Part shown: positions 1 through 6,417 of the stretch, one piece after another | Position numbering within the stretch: position 1 is the first letter of the stretch | Layout: each line of letters begins with the position of its first letter | From: Candidatus Thalassarchaeaceae archaeon | GTDB taxonomy: Archaea; Thermoplasmatota; Poseidoniia; Poseidoniales; Thalassarchaeaceae | Length of the DNA stretch: 10,263 nucleotides | Direction: 5' to 3' | NCBI GenBank assembly: GCA_030754395.1 | Contig: JASMAJ010000019.1 | Span: 1-10,263 of the forward strand | Position numbers and translations under genes: made by a program | The notes under the pieces: generated by a model | What the model was told of the DNA's origin: nothing | The model's database searches: none | The model's input: only the letters and a program-made list of their open reading frames with translations

Positions 1-1076
1 TGGAGATGCTAGGGCGAGAACTAGTGAAAATGGGTCATCGCGTTAGCGTATGGTGTGCAGATGTTCCCGAACATGAAGAAAAACAATTCAACAGAGGTGG
101 AATTGAGGTAATCAGAATCCCGGCAAGCAGAATATTAGCAGGCGTCGATCCCGTTGTTTCAATTAGTGACTTGAGTCTTGATGGAGTCGATGTGGTACAC
201 TTACATGACACACTCCCAATTCTCATTAGAAAAACCTTGAAGAGAGCAGTGAAATCTCACATTCCCGTTGTCACAACATACCATAATGACTACATCAAAA
301 ATGGATTTATTGCCAATACAATTAAGCGATTTAGATGGGCTGTTCAGGGCCGTAATACATTGAATTCATCTCAAGCCCGTATCGCTCTAACTCCTTACTT
401 TGATGAGCTACTAAAAAGTAAAGGAATAGTGGATGATATTGACATTATTCCAAATGGATTCTCACCAATTGATAAAGCTCCAGAGAGACCATTGACACTA
501 CCAAATAATGTAGACAATAGTAGACCTTTACTTTCTTTCATAGGACGACTCTCTGAACAAAAAGGACTTGACGTCCTAATGGAGGCTTGGGAGAAATTAG
601 CTACTGAGGAAGACCCTGGGTTTGATATTGCAATAGCCGGTAAAGGAGAATTGGAAGACTGGCTAATTGACAGAATCTCAATAGCCAGTCATAGAGAAAG
701 AATTCACAAATTAGGACTAGTAAGTGAGGCAGAAAAGCGGTGGTTACTTGAAGAATCAACAGGAATTGTCATCCCTTCTCGATTTGAAGGACTACCAACC
801 GTGATGTTGGAAGCAATGCATGCCAAAGCTCCAGTAATTATGGCTAATGTCAATGACTTAGGGAGATTGATAACCGAACCTGGAGCCGGGTTATCTATAC
901 CGCCAGGAGATTCGGAAGCATTAGCAACGGCGATGTCAATAATTGCCCATTCAGAACAAGAAGAACGTAAAAAATGGGGTGAATCCGGATACAATGCCTC
1001 TATTGATTACATGTGGTCAGAGATAACCAAAGATGTGTTAGCAATCTATCATAGAGTTCTGGAGGAAAGTGTATGA
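1..1076 (+). CDS. GT4-family glycosyltransferase, 5'-truncated by window edge
   Basis: Predicted retaining GT-B glycosyltransferase (GT4 family) that transfers a sugar from a nucleotide-sugar donor to a glycan or lipid-linked acceptor at the cytoplasmic face of the membrane. The frame is open to the left edge (Glu codon at 3-5). The first in-frame Met (6-8) falls inside the usual GT4 N-terminal helix, with MLGRELVKMGHRVSVW matching the part that follows the Gly-rich loop, so roughly 20 residues probably lie outside the window. Counting from that Met, visible motifs are VVHLHDTLP at 63-71, the second-domain start SFIGRLSEQKG at 177-187, IAIAGKGE at 208-215, and the EX7E donor-binding motif with E261 and E269. 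The stop overlaps the next start as ATGA, so the two genes are probably cotranscribed. Family is secure; donor and acceptor cannot be told from sequence. Confidence 0.92.
   Translation, partial: EMLGRELVKMGHRVSVWCADVPEHEEKQFNRGGIEVIRIPASRILAGVDPVVSISDLSLDGVDVVHLHDTLPILIRKTLKRAVKSHIPVVTTYHNDYIKNGFIANTIKRFRWAVQGRNTLNSSQARIALTPYFDELLKSKGIVDDIDIIPNGFSPIDKAPERPLTLPNNVDNSRPLLSFIGRLSEQKGLDVLMEAWEKLATEEDPGFDIAIAGKGELEDWLIDRISIASHRERIHKLGLVSEAEKRWLLEESTGIVIPSRFEGLPTVMLEAMHAKAPVIMANVNDLGRLITEPGAGLSIPPGDSEALATAMSIIAHSEQEERKKWGESGYNASIDYMWSEITKDVLAIYHRVLEESV
1061..1065 (+). promoter_or_regulatory. Shine-Dalgarno site for the second glycosyltransferase
   Basis: GGAGG lies seven bases before the ATG at 1073 and inside the 3' end of the upstream gene. 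It fixes the start of the downstream gene and supports translation of an internal cistron. Most putative first genes in this window lack such a site. Confidence 0.7.
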
Positions 1077-2296
1077 AGCGCAAACTGCTTGTAGCCAAGG
1101 GTACTTTTGAAGCCATGAGAGGCGCAGAACGTGATCTAATTCGCAACCTGCCTGCATTAGCGCAAGAGTTCGATGTAACGGTTGCAACGCTTCAACCAAG
1201 TAAAGAGCTCAAAAATTGTGTACGAAAACACTCGATTCCTCTACTTTATCCCGATATTGTGTGGAGTCCATCTATAGGAGTCATAGCGAAAATATTGAAC
1301 CGTGATTTGAAGTCCTCTCAAAAATCATGGAAATCAATTTCAGGACTGAAGGAAGTTATTGACGAGGTCGATGCTGTACACCTTGTCAGTGGTGACGGGT
1401 CATTTGGATTAATTCGTATCATTCCAAAAAAGAAAGCCTTCCATTTGCATATGCTTGAGCCACATAGAGGACTTTACGAAGATGTATTACATCTAGATGT
1501 GAAAGGTGAACCTAAGCGAAATATTGGGATTACAAAGTTGGCACTTTCAAAAGCAAAACGTGATGATTCGCGTGTAATCAAAAACTTACTCAAACGCCAG
1601 ATGAGTAGAATTAGTGGCAATTCAAGTTACAGTGCAAGCCGGATTGAGGAAGTGTATGGTTGTGAAGCAGGCTTTATTCATCCAAGTGTCGATTATTCCG
1701 AATACACTCCAGAAGCAACTAAAGAAGAAAATGAAGTTTGGATTGAACTCAATGAATTGCCAGATCCTCCATGGATTACAACAGTTGGTCATTCAGGTTG
1801 GGTAAAGGGAACATGGGAAACAATCTCTATGCTAACAGGAAGTGGATTAGGACTTGTGTTGGTTGGTGGAGGAACTTTTGAGGAACTCGAAGAATTACGT
1901 GATCATGCAGATGCTCGTGGAGTTCGATTTTGGACTCCTCCTCGTCTTTCAAACCTACAACTTACAGGTATGATGCGACGTTCCGTTGCTGTTGTGAGTA
2001 TGGCCCATGGAGAGCCATTTGGACTAACTCCCATCGAAGCCTTTGCAGTAGGTACACCGGCACTCTTTGTTGATGAGGGCGGCTTCCGTGATAGTATAGA
2101 AGATGGAGTGAATGGGCGCTTACTACCTAGAGACGATCCTGCTGAATGGCAAGAGGCGCTTAACGAAGCAATGCAAATCAAGACGAGAAAACGGTGGGCA
2201 AAAGCTGGGCGTGAAAAAATCGCTACAATGGACCTTTCACCTCAAAGTCATTCTAGAAGAGTCTCTGAAATTATTGAAGAATTACTTGCAAGGTAA
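1073..2296 (+). CDS. GT4-family glycosyltransferase
   Basis: Second GT-B type glycosyltransferase, 407 residues, a normal length for GT4. The N-terminal acceptor domain opens with LLVAKGTFEAMRGAERDL (5-22), which contains the Gly-Ala-Glu signature typical of GT4 N-termini. The donor domain starts near 233 with WITTVGHSGWVKG; the usual Gly-Arg-Leu of this loop is replaced by His-Ser-Gly-Trp while the following Lys-Gly is kept. LVLVGGGTFEEL is at 261-272 and the EX7E motif is E314/E322 in HGEPFGLTPIEAF, followed by GTPALFVDEGG, the typical donor-phosphate and ribose region. The start is set by the GGAGG seven bases upstream and the four-base overlap with the preceding gene. Probable role: a step in the same surface glycan or protein glycosylation pathway as its neighbour. 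Substrate is not predictable. Confidence 0.92.
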   Translation: MKRKLLVAKGTFEAMRGAERDLIRNLPALAQEFDVTVATLQPSKELKNCVRKHSIPLLYPDIVWSPSIGVIAKILNRDLKSSQKSWKSISGLKEVIDEVDAVHLVSGDGSFGLIRIIPKKKAFHLHMLEPHRGLYEDVLHLDVKGEPKRNIGITKLALSKAKRDDSRVIKNLLKRQMSRISGNSSYSASRIEEVYGCEAGFIHPSVDYSEYTPEATKEENEVWIELNELPDPPWITTVGHSGWVKGTWETISMLTGSGLGLVLVGGGTFEELEELRDHADARGVRFWTPPRLSNLQLTGMMRRSVAVVSMAHGEPFGLTPIEAFAVGTPALFVDEGGFRDSIEDGVNGRLLPRDDPAEWQEALNEAMQIKTRKRWAKAGREKIATMDLSPQSHSRRVSEIIEELLAR

Positions 2297-2309
2297 TTCT
2301 TGTTCCTGA

Positions 2310-2447
2310 CTAGGACAAACTTCCCAGTGAATCAATAACTATTAATCCACCCATGCCAGCATGATTCGCACAGTAATAATACATAGAATCAGGAGCATCT
2401 AATGGTACTGTAAATGTCAGTAAACCATTCGAGCCTTGATAATCATT
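2310..2447 (-). pseudogene. 3' remnant of a cupredoxin (type 1 copper) domain protein
   Basis: Reading the minus strand gives 45 codons ending in TAG at 2310-2312, open back to a TGA at 2448-2450, with no usable start codon. The peptide includes GLLTFTVPLDAPDSMYYYC followed by ANHAGMGG. This is the C-terminal copper-loop pattern of plastocyanin/halocyanin-like domains: Cys, His three residues later and Met six residues later, preceded by an aromatic beta strand. The first His ligand and the N-terminal half of the domain are missing, so this is read as a decayed gene or domain. It lies 3' of the lipoprotein gene on the same strand and converges on the glycosyltransferase gene that ends at 2296. 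An alternative is an in-frame error in a short real gene (see the ORF at 2448-2513). Confidence 0.6.
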
Positions 2448-2513
2448 TCAAAGACGATTGGCAATGACAATTAATGCAATAATAATATTTATTGCCCCCT
2501 TCATCAGAAACAT
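2448..2513 (-). other. Short hydrophobic leader-like ORF in frame with the cupredoxin remnant
   Basis: ATG at 2511-2513 opens 21 codons, MFLMKG followed by an Ile/Ala/Leu-rich stretch and NRL, ending in TGA at 2448-2450. It resembles a signal peptide or membrane segment. It is in the same frame as the cupredoxin remnant that starts directly after the TGA, so a single stop separates a leader-like peptide from a copper-loop C-terminus. It may be what is left of the parent gene's 5' end after an internal deletion, or coincidence in AT-rich DNA. No Shine-Dalgarno site is seen. Confidence 0.25.
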
Positions 2514-2559
2514 GAATTACCGGTGTTTAGGGGGTTCAATTAGGAATTTCGTTATTTTA

Positions 2560-3966
2560 CTAGCATGTCCCGCTTGTTCCAGTATTTGTTCCATTTGGAC
2601 AAGTAGTATAGTGCCAAACTGCCCCAACGAATGTAGCGTTAGTTAAGTCAGCTCCATAAAGAACGGCATAACTGAAATCCGCGCCATTATAATTGCCATC
2701 ACTCAAATTTGCGTGCTTCAAAATTGCACCGTTGAAGTTAGTATTTATTGCGGAAGTAGTGTAATTAGCGTGATGCTCCCCATGAGACTCATAGGTGTAT
2801 GGCTCTTTAGAAAGGTCGGCATAACTCAAATCAGCATAACTCAAATCAGCATCATCTAAATTCGCACCTCTCAATATCGCAGCAGTCAAATCTACGTTAA
2901 TTAAATTTGAAGAAATCAGACGAATGGCTCTCATATCGGAATTAACAAAATTAGCATTGGTCAAGTTACTATTTGTTAAAAGGGTTTGCCGATTATTACA
3001 AAATTCGCAAGTTGCCCAATAATATGACAAATTTGAATCACTAAAATCAACATTTGAAAAATCGGAATTAAGAATAGAAATACCGTGGAATTTTGCACCT
3101 GAAAAATCCGAGTTGGAAAAATCAGAACCTCCTATAATAACTAGTTTGATCCACAACCCCTGTCCGGCATTCAAACTACCGCATGCAGCACTATCCCAAT
3201 ATGAATCCGAAAAATTTGAATTGGAAAAATCAGAGTATCTTATATCAACACCAAAACCAGAAAATCCAGAAAAATCTTGGCCGGAAATATCCTCGTTAAA
3301 TATATGGCCACATAAACCTAATAATTCCCCATTAGTGTAATCTAACCAAGCCACATCGAATGTGTTTCCATCAGCACCATCTGCACCATCTGCACCATCT
3401 GCTCCATCTGCACCATCTGCACCATCTGCTCCTGCGGGTCCTTGAATAAGTCCAGCATCTATCCATTGTGAACCATCCCATACCCAAAGATGACCAGTGT
3501 CGTCAGTGATGTATCCATCTCCATTATTATTTCCTGTTGCAGGAAGGTTAGCAGACGAGGTAACGCTTCCTTGAATTGCCACTGATGTCCCATCAGCTCC
3601 ATCCGCTCCATCAGCTCCATCTTCACCAGCAGGTCCAGCAGGTCCGGCTACGGTACTATCAGCACCATCAGTTCCATCTGCACCATCTTGGCCCGATGGA
3701 CCTGTCAAGTCAATTATCGACCAGGCACCATTAGAACAGGTTTGAAAATTAGAATCTGAAGAAACGTAGTATAATCGTCCATCCATTGTTGAATCGCAGC
3801 TTGGAAGATTATTTGCAGCCTGTACTAGAAATACATTCCAGTCATCTAATTCATCTTTGGGCTCTGGTTCTGGATTATCCTCTGAACCTAAACAACCGGA
3901 TAATGCTGAGGCGATCATCAATATAGCAAGTAAAGCTGCTTTAGTAGTCAGTCTTTTTTTGGGCAT
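2560..3966 (-). CDS. Predicted surface lipoprotein with collagen-like and pentapeptide repeats
   Basis: A 468-residue exported protein. The open frame extends further upstream, but the ATG at 3964-3966 is chosen because it gives an ideal lipoprotein signal: positive MPKKRLTTK, a hydrophobic core at 10-21, then the lipobox Leu22-Ser-Gly-Cys25. An acidic Pro/Glu linker (28-42) follows. Then come a small Cys-containing segment (57-88), a first collagen-like Gly-X-Y block (89-126), and a 49-residue insert containing GHLWVWDGSQWIDAG, as seen between collagen blocks of phage-tail-like fibres. A second block of Gly-Ala-Asp triplets (176-200) precedes pentapeptide repeats of the A(D/N)(L/F)XX type over about 225-448 (for example SDFSNSDFSGAKF, ADLSYADLSYADL). 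The tail is Gly/Thr/Asn-rich with two Cys. Presumably it is anchored outside the cell membrane as a rod ending in a beta-helix. Binding partner is unknown. It is divergent from the beta-oxidation gene. Confidence 0.85.
   Translation of the reverse strand: MPKKRLTTKAALLAILMIASALSGCLGSEDNPEPEPKDELDDWNVFLVQAANNLPSCDSTMDGRLYYVSSDSNFQTCSNGAWSIIDLTGPSGQDGADGTDGADSTVAGPAGPAGEDGADGADGADGTSVAIQGSVTSSANLPATGNNNGDGYITDDTGHLWVWDGSQWIDAGLIQGPAGADGADGADGADGADGADGADGNTFDVAWLDYTNGELLGLCGHIFNEDISGQDFSGFSGFGVDIRYSDFSNSNFSDSYWDSAACGSLNAGQGLWIKLVIIGGSDFSNSDFSGAKFHGISILNSDFSNVDFSDSNLSYYWATCEFCNNRQTLLTNSNLTNANFVNSDMRAIRLISSNLINVDLTAAILRGANLDDADLSYADLSYADLSKEPYTYESHGEHHANYTTSAINTNFNGAILKHANLSDGNYNGADFSYAVLYGADLTNATFVGAVWHYTTCPNGTNTGTSGTC
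3367..3441 (-). repeat. Nine-base tandem repeat encoding Gly-Ala-Asp triplets
   Basis: Reads on the plus strand as about eight units of the form (g)caccatct with one-base variants. It encodes residues 176-200 of the lipoprotein, the second collagen-like block. Near-identical units suggest recent expansion by slippage, so copy number may vary between strains. Confidence 0.85.
3589..3702 (-). repeat. Degenerate Gly-X-Y coding repeat
   Basis: Encodes residues 89-126 of the lipoprotein, the first collagen-like block. It mixes GAD, GPA, GED and GTD triplets with one interruption (Ser-Thr-Val-Ala). It is more diverged than the 3367-3441 block, so it is probably older. Confidence 0.75.
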
Positions 3967-4102
3967 ATCATTGTTGACTGTATGACGATACTTAATGAAA
4001 GTGGATGTATTTGTTTTTGTTGAGACAATTTTGTTCTTTTTGTTAGATGCCGGCTGTTTGTTGTTCCGTTGCATTGATGGAGGAAAGGTAAGTGGTAGGG
4101 CC
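3967..4102. other. Divergent intergenic region between lipoprotein and beta-oxidation gene
   Basis: A T-rich spacer of 136 bases that must hold the promoters of both genes. On the minus strand TTAAGTAT, about 25 bases before the lipoprotein ATG, is a weak TATA-like candidate. On the plus strand GGAGG at 4079-4083 lies 19 bases before the ATG at 4103, too far for a normal ribosome site. An open frame runs through the spacer into the beta-oxidation gene, but its peptide does not look like part of that enzyme. Confidence 0.4.
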
Positions 4103-6169
4103 ATGCGACCCGTTGAGTCAGTAGCAATAATCGGAGCCGGAAACATGGGCTCCGGGATTGCTCAGAAATCTGCTCAAGAAGAATTCATGGTTCAGATGGT
4201 CGACCGTGAAGAAAAGTGGGTTGAAAGAGGGCACTCAATTATTGCTGAATTCTTAGACGAGGCAATTCAAAGACGGATATTTCGTGAGAAAGAAGTTGAG
4301 GATATAAAAAATAGAATCACAGGAGTAATTGGAACTGAGAATGTCAATCCAGACACTGATTTGATTATTGAGGCTGTGTTTGAGGATTTTGACATAAAAA
4401 AGGCTGTATTTTCTACTCTAGACGAGGTATGTAATGAGCACACAATTCTAGCATCAAACACCTCTTCATTATCAGTAAATGAACTGGCTAAGGCTACAGG
4501 ACGTCCAGATCGTTTTGTTGGACTACACTTCTTCTTTCACCCCGCAAAAAATCGACTAATCGAAATTATCCCGGCAGAGACTACATCTCCTGAATCCCTA
4601 GTTGCAGTTGAGCAATACTGCAAGACCATGGGTAAAGTTGTAATCGTCTGCAAGGATCGACCTGGATTTGTCGTAAATCGATTCTTTGTGCCTTGGTTGA
4701 ATGAAGCTTGTTTACTGCTTGAAGAAGGAATTGCTAGCGCTGCCGCTATTGATAATGTGGCCAAGAAAGCATTCCGAATCGGCATGGGACCATTCGCTTT
4801 GATGAATTTGACTGGCCCTCCCATAGCCTTGCATTCAACCGATTATTTAGCAGAGCAACTTGACTGCCCTCGATATACTGGTGCTGCAAATTTGAGAGCA
4901 ATGGTAGAAGCTGGAGAAATGTGGGACATAGGAGATGATATCGAATGTAGTGAAGAAGCTGCAATCATCATTAGCGAGCGATTATTAGGACAAACTTTCG
5001 CTGTTTCAGCACAAATTGTCGATGAAGAAATATGTTCTCTAGAAGATGTAGATCGTGGTGCCAAGGTAGGATTAAGATGGGCTAAAGGGCCATTTGAGAT
5101 TGCAAATAAGATAGGAATTGACGAGGCTGTACGAATGGCTAATTCCTACGCTAATTCAGCAGGATTCGAACTTCCTGAATGGTTTGCAAATTGTACTGGA
5201 CCTCTAGATTTTTCATATGTCGATACTGAAATAAATGGAGAAGTTGCAACAATCAAAATAAACCGACCTGAGGCGATGAATGCTCTGAATGAGACTGTTG
5301 TCTCACAGTTAGGTTCAGCACTCGACTCCATCAATACGCTGGATGAAATTTCAACAATTGTTCTCGATGGGGCGGGAAAGGCATTCGTTGCAGGAGCTGA
5401 TGTCAAGTTCTTCGTTGACAAAATTCGGGCTGATTCGATTCAAGACATCTATGATTTCACCGCATATGGCCACGAGGTTTTGGCAAAATTAGAGAACTCG
5501 GACAAGACAACTATCGCTTTGACTACCGGACTTGCTCTAGGAGGTGGACTAGAATTAGCCCTCTCATGTGACTATCGAATAGGAACACGCCGCAGCCAGT
5601 TCCGATTTCCAGAAACTAGCATAGGAATTTATCCTGGACTCGGAGGAACACAGAGAACTCCACGCATCTGTGGCATAGAGGCTGCAAGATTTGCAGTTCT
5701 AGCAGGAAACTTCCTCGACGCAAATAGTGCGGCAGCTCTAGGAATATTGACCCATCTAGTTGAACCTGCAAATGTAAATTCAACTATTACTGAAATTGCA
5801 GCATCTGGAAAACCTAATCAGAAATATCCGGCATCTCCAGTAGATCATTCTCATCCTGCTGCTGCCTTTGCACTCTCATTCTATTGTGACGAAAACATGG
5901 CGGCACTATCCAATGGAAACTGTCCAGACGGTTTTGATGCCGAGGATAAAATGGTCAGCAGACAACTGAAGGCTCTATCACGCACTGCACCAATTGCACT
6001 CGCAATGGCAAGTCAACTACTGAATGAATCTGTAATAACTGGCGATGATTTAGAATCCGGTCTGAGCCTAGAACTTCAACGTCTGAATGACATCTTCTCG
6101 ACTGCTGACGCATTAGAAGGACTTTCGGCACTAATCGAAGGCAGAAGGCCTAATTACACAAATTCGTGA
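4103..6169 (+). CDS. Bifunctional 3-hydroxyacyl-CoA dehydrogenase / enoyl-CoA hydratase
   Basis: A 688-residue cytosolic fusion enzyme for two beta-oxidation steps: hydration of 2-enoyl-CoA and NAD-dependent oxidation of (S)-3-hydroxyacyl-CoA. The dehydrogenase comes first and the hydratase last, the reverse of bacterial FadB and the order known from archaeal enzymes such as that of Metallosphaera. The Rossmann loop IIGAGNMGSGIAQ is at 9-21, NTSSL at 119-123, and the catalytic His142-Glu154 dyad keeps the usual 12-residue spacing. DRPGFVVNRFF (185-195) is canonical. A second C-terminal dehydrogenase subdomain spans about 300-350. The crotonase domain (about 370-570) has oxyanion loop AGAD at 430-433, GGGLE with Glu484, and FPE with Glu504 followed by PGLGGTQR; both catalytic Glu are present, so hydratase activity is predicted. 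Oddity: the usual HFFNP is HFFFHP. The start at 4103 gives a normal N-terminus; longer forms add an unrelated leader. Confidence 0.93.
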   Translation: MRPVESVAIIGAGNMGSGIAQKSAQEEFMVQMVDREEKWVERGHSIIAEFLDEAIQRRIFREKEVEDIKNRITGVIGTENVNPDTDLIIEAVFEDFDIKKAVFSTLDEVCNEHTILASNTSSLSVNELAKATGRPDRFVGLHFFFHPAKNRLIEIIPAETTSPESLVAVEQYCKTMGKVVIVCKDRPGFVVNRFFVPWLNEACLLLEEGIASAAAIDNVAKKAFRIGMGPFALMNLTGPPIALHSTDYLAEQLDCPRYTGAANLRAMVEAGEMWDIGDDIECSEEAAIIISERLLGQTFAVSAQIVDEEICSLEDVDRGAKVGLRWAKGPFEIANKIGIDEAVRMANSYANSAGFELPEWFANCTGPLDFSYVDTEINGEVATIKINRPEAMNALNETVVSQLGSALDSINTLDEISTIVLDGAGKAFVAGADVKFFVDKIRADSIQDIYDFTAYGHEVLAKLENSDKTTIALTTGLALGGGLELALSCDYRIGTRRSQFRFPETSIGIYPGLGGTQRTPRICGIEAARFAVLAGNFLDANSAAALGILTHLVEPANVNSTITEIAASGKPNQKYPASPVDHSHPAAAFALSFYCDENMAALSNGNCPDGFDAEDKMVSRQLKALSRTAPIALAMASQLLNESVITGDDLESGLSLELQRLNDIFSTADALEGLSALIEGRRPNYTNS

Positions 6170-6177
6170 GTACTGAA

Positions 6178-6264
6178 TCACCGTCTTGGAGACTGATTCC
6201 AAGCCGGTGCTCGAACCTCAGCCATTCCACGGACAATTAGTGATAGAATGCTCTTCAAGTTCAC
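6178..6264 (-). CDS. Candidate 28-residue small protein, coupled to the upstream small ORF
   Basis: GTG at 6262-6264 overlaps the stop of the preceding small ORF as GTGA, a typical translational-coupling overlap, with GAGGTG a few bases upstream as a possible ribosome site. The peptide starts MNLKSILSLIVRGMAEV, which could form an amphipathic or membrane-associated helix, and ends in a basic Trp/Pro/Arg tail (PAWNQSPRR). I do not recognise it. It ends eight bases from the stop of the convergent beta-oxidation gene. Its last codons form a strong inverted repeat (6179-6209). A shorter form could start at the internal ATG at 6223-6225. Alternatively the two small ORFs are one frameshifted gene. 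The evidence is ORF structure and spacing only. Confidence 0.4.
   Translation of the reverse strand: MNLKSILSLIVRGMAEVRAPAWNQSPRR
6179..6209. other. Inverted repeat between convergent 3' ends
   Basis: CACCGTCTTGGA, a seven-base loop, then TCCAAGCCGGTG: arms of 12 bases with one mismatch. It begins ten bases after the stop of the beta-oxidation gene and covers the 3' end of the small ORF on the other strand. It could be a bidirectional 3'-end or RNA-stability structure. No T-run follows on either strand, so it is not a textbook terminator. Confidence 0.55.
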
Positions 6265-6383
6265 AAAACCACCTCGTCCTTCCAGTTTTTCATTAGCTCT
6301 TCAACCCAGTCCTCTAACCAAGCGTCCATTTTTCTCTCTCCAGTGTAATATTGCAACTCGGTGCAATTTTCACACTGAGCCAA
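6261..6383 (-). CDS. Candidate 40-residue CxxC small protein
   Basis: The minus-strand frame between TAG (6393-6395) and TGA (6261-6263) reads as a protein-like, Trp/Glu-rich peptide. The start is taken as TTG at 6381-6383 because GGAG (6390-6393) sits six bases upstream; the only ATG alternative (6327-6329) would leave 22 residues. The N-terminal part has a CENC pair (Cys4 and Cys7), then QYYTGERKM. The C-terminal half (about 19-36) is an amphipathic acidic helix with Trp22, Trp26 and Trp34. A single CxxC could bind metal as a dimer or act in redox chemistry; this is inference. I recognise no family. A TATAAAA element about 25 bases upstream of the expected transcript start would drive it divergently from the HxlR-type regulator. 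The second small ORF overlaps its stop. Chance occurrence cannot be excluded without homologues. Confidence 0.5.
   Translation of the reverse strand: MAQCENCTELQYYTGERKMDAWLEDWVEELMKNWKDEVVL
6350..6378 (+). repeat. Operator-like direct repeat, copy 1
   Basis: Begins ATTGCAACTCGGTGCAAT, an inverted repeat with six-base arms and a six-base spacer, and continues into TTTCACACTGA. It matches copy 2 (6418-6446) at roughly two thirds of positions without gaps, best over GGTGCA-TTT and ACACT. It lies inside the first codons of the 40-residue ORF, around the CENC codons. A regulator bound here and at copy 2 could bridge the promoter. Confidence 0.5.
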
Positions 6384-6389
6384 TAACCA

Positions 6390-6393
6390 CTCC
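6390..6393 (-). promoter_or_regulatory. Shine-Dalgarno site choosing the TTG start of the 40-residue ORF
   Basis: GGAG on the minus strand, six bases before TTG at 6381-6383. It is the main reason for preferring that start over the internal ATG. Confidence 0.45.
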
Positions 6394-6417
6394 TATTTGA
6401 ATAGACAGGTTTTACTG

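Noticed and set aside
2448..2450. The in-frame TGA before the cupredoxin remnant as a selenocysteine codon.
   Set aside because: No SECIS-like structure is apparent, the context lacks a known selenoprotein motif, and most of the copper domain is missing, so decay is simpler.
2458..2646. Plus-strand open frame of 62 codons in the gap after the glycosyltransferases.
   Set aside because: It runs antisense to the cupredoxin remnant and the lipoprotein 3' end, its peptide is Ile/Cys/Ser-rich, and no ribosome site or promoter is seen.
3360..3660. Regular short repeats that could suggest a CRISPR or VNTR array.
   Set aside because: Units are nine bases without spacers and code in frame for Gly-X-Y triplets of the lipoprotein.
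3995..4102. N-terminal extension of the dehydrogenase-hydratase from 3995.
   Set aside because: The extra 36 residues are hydrophobic and unlike the family, whose N-terminus begins a few residues before the Rossmann glycine loop; the codons lie in the divergent promoter region.
3967..4146. N-terminal extension of the lipoprotein ORF up to 4146.
   Set aside because: It would place about 60 polar residues before a perfect lipoprotein signal peptide and overlap the divergent enzyme gene.
6205..6225. GGTTCGAGC on the minus strand resembles a tRNA T-loop.
   Set aside because: The flanking bases do not form a T-stem, no acceptor or anticodon arms fit around it, and the segment is better explained as codons of the small ORF.
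6261..6264. The two small ORFs as one gene broken by a frameshift.
   Set aside because: Not fully excluded, but the GTGA stop/start overlap with GAGGTG upstream is the usual form of coupled genes; checking raw reads and orthologues would settle it.
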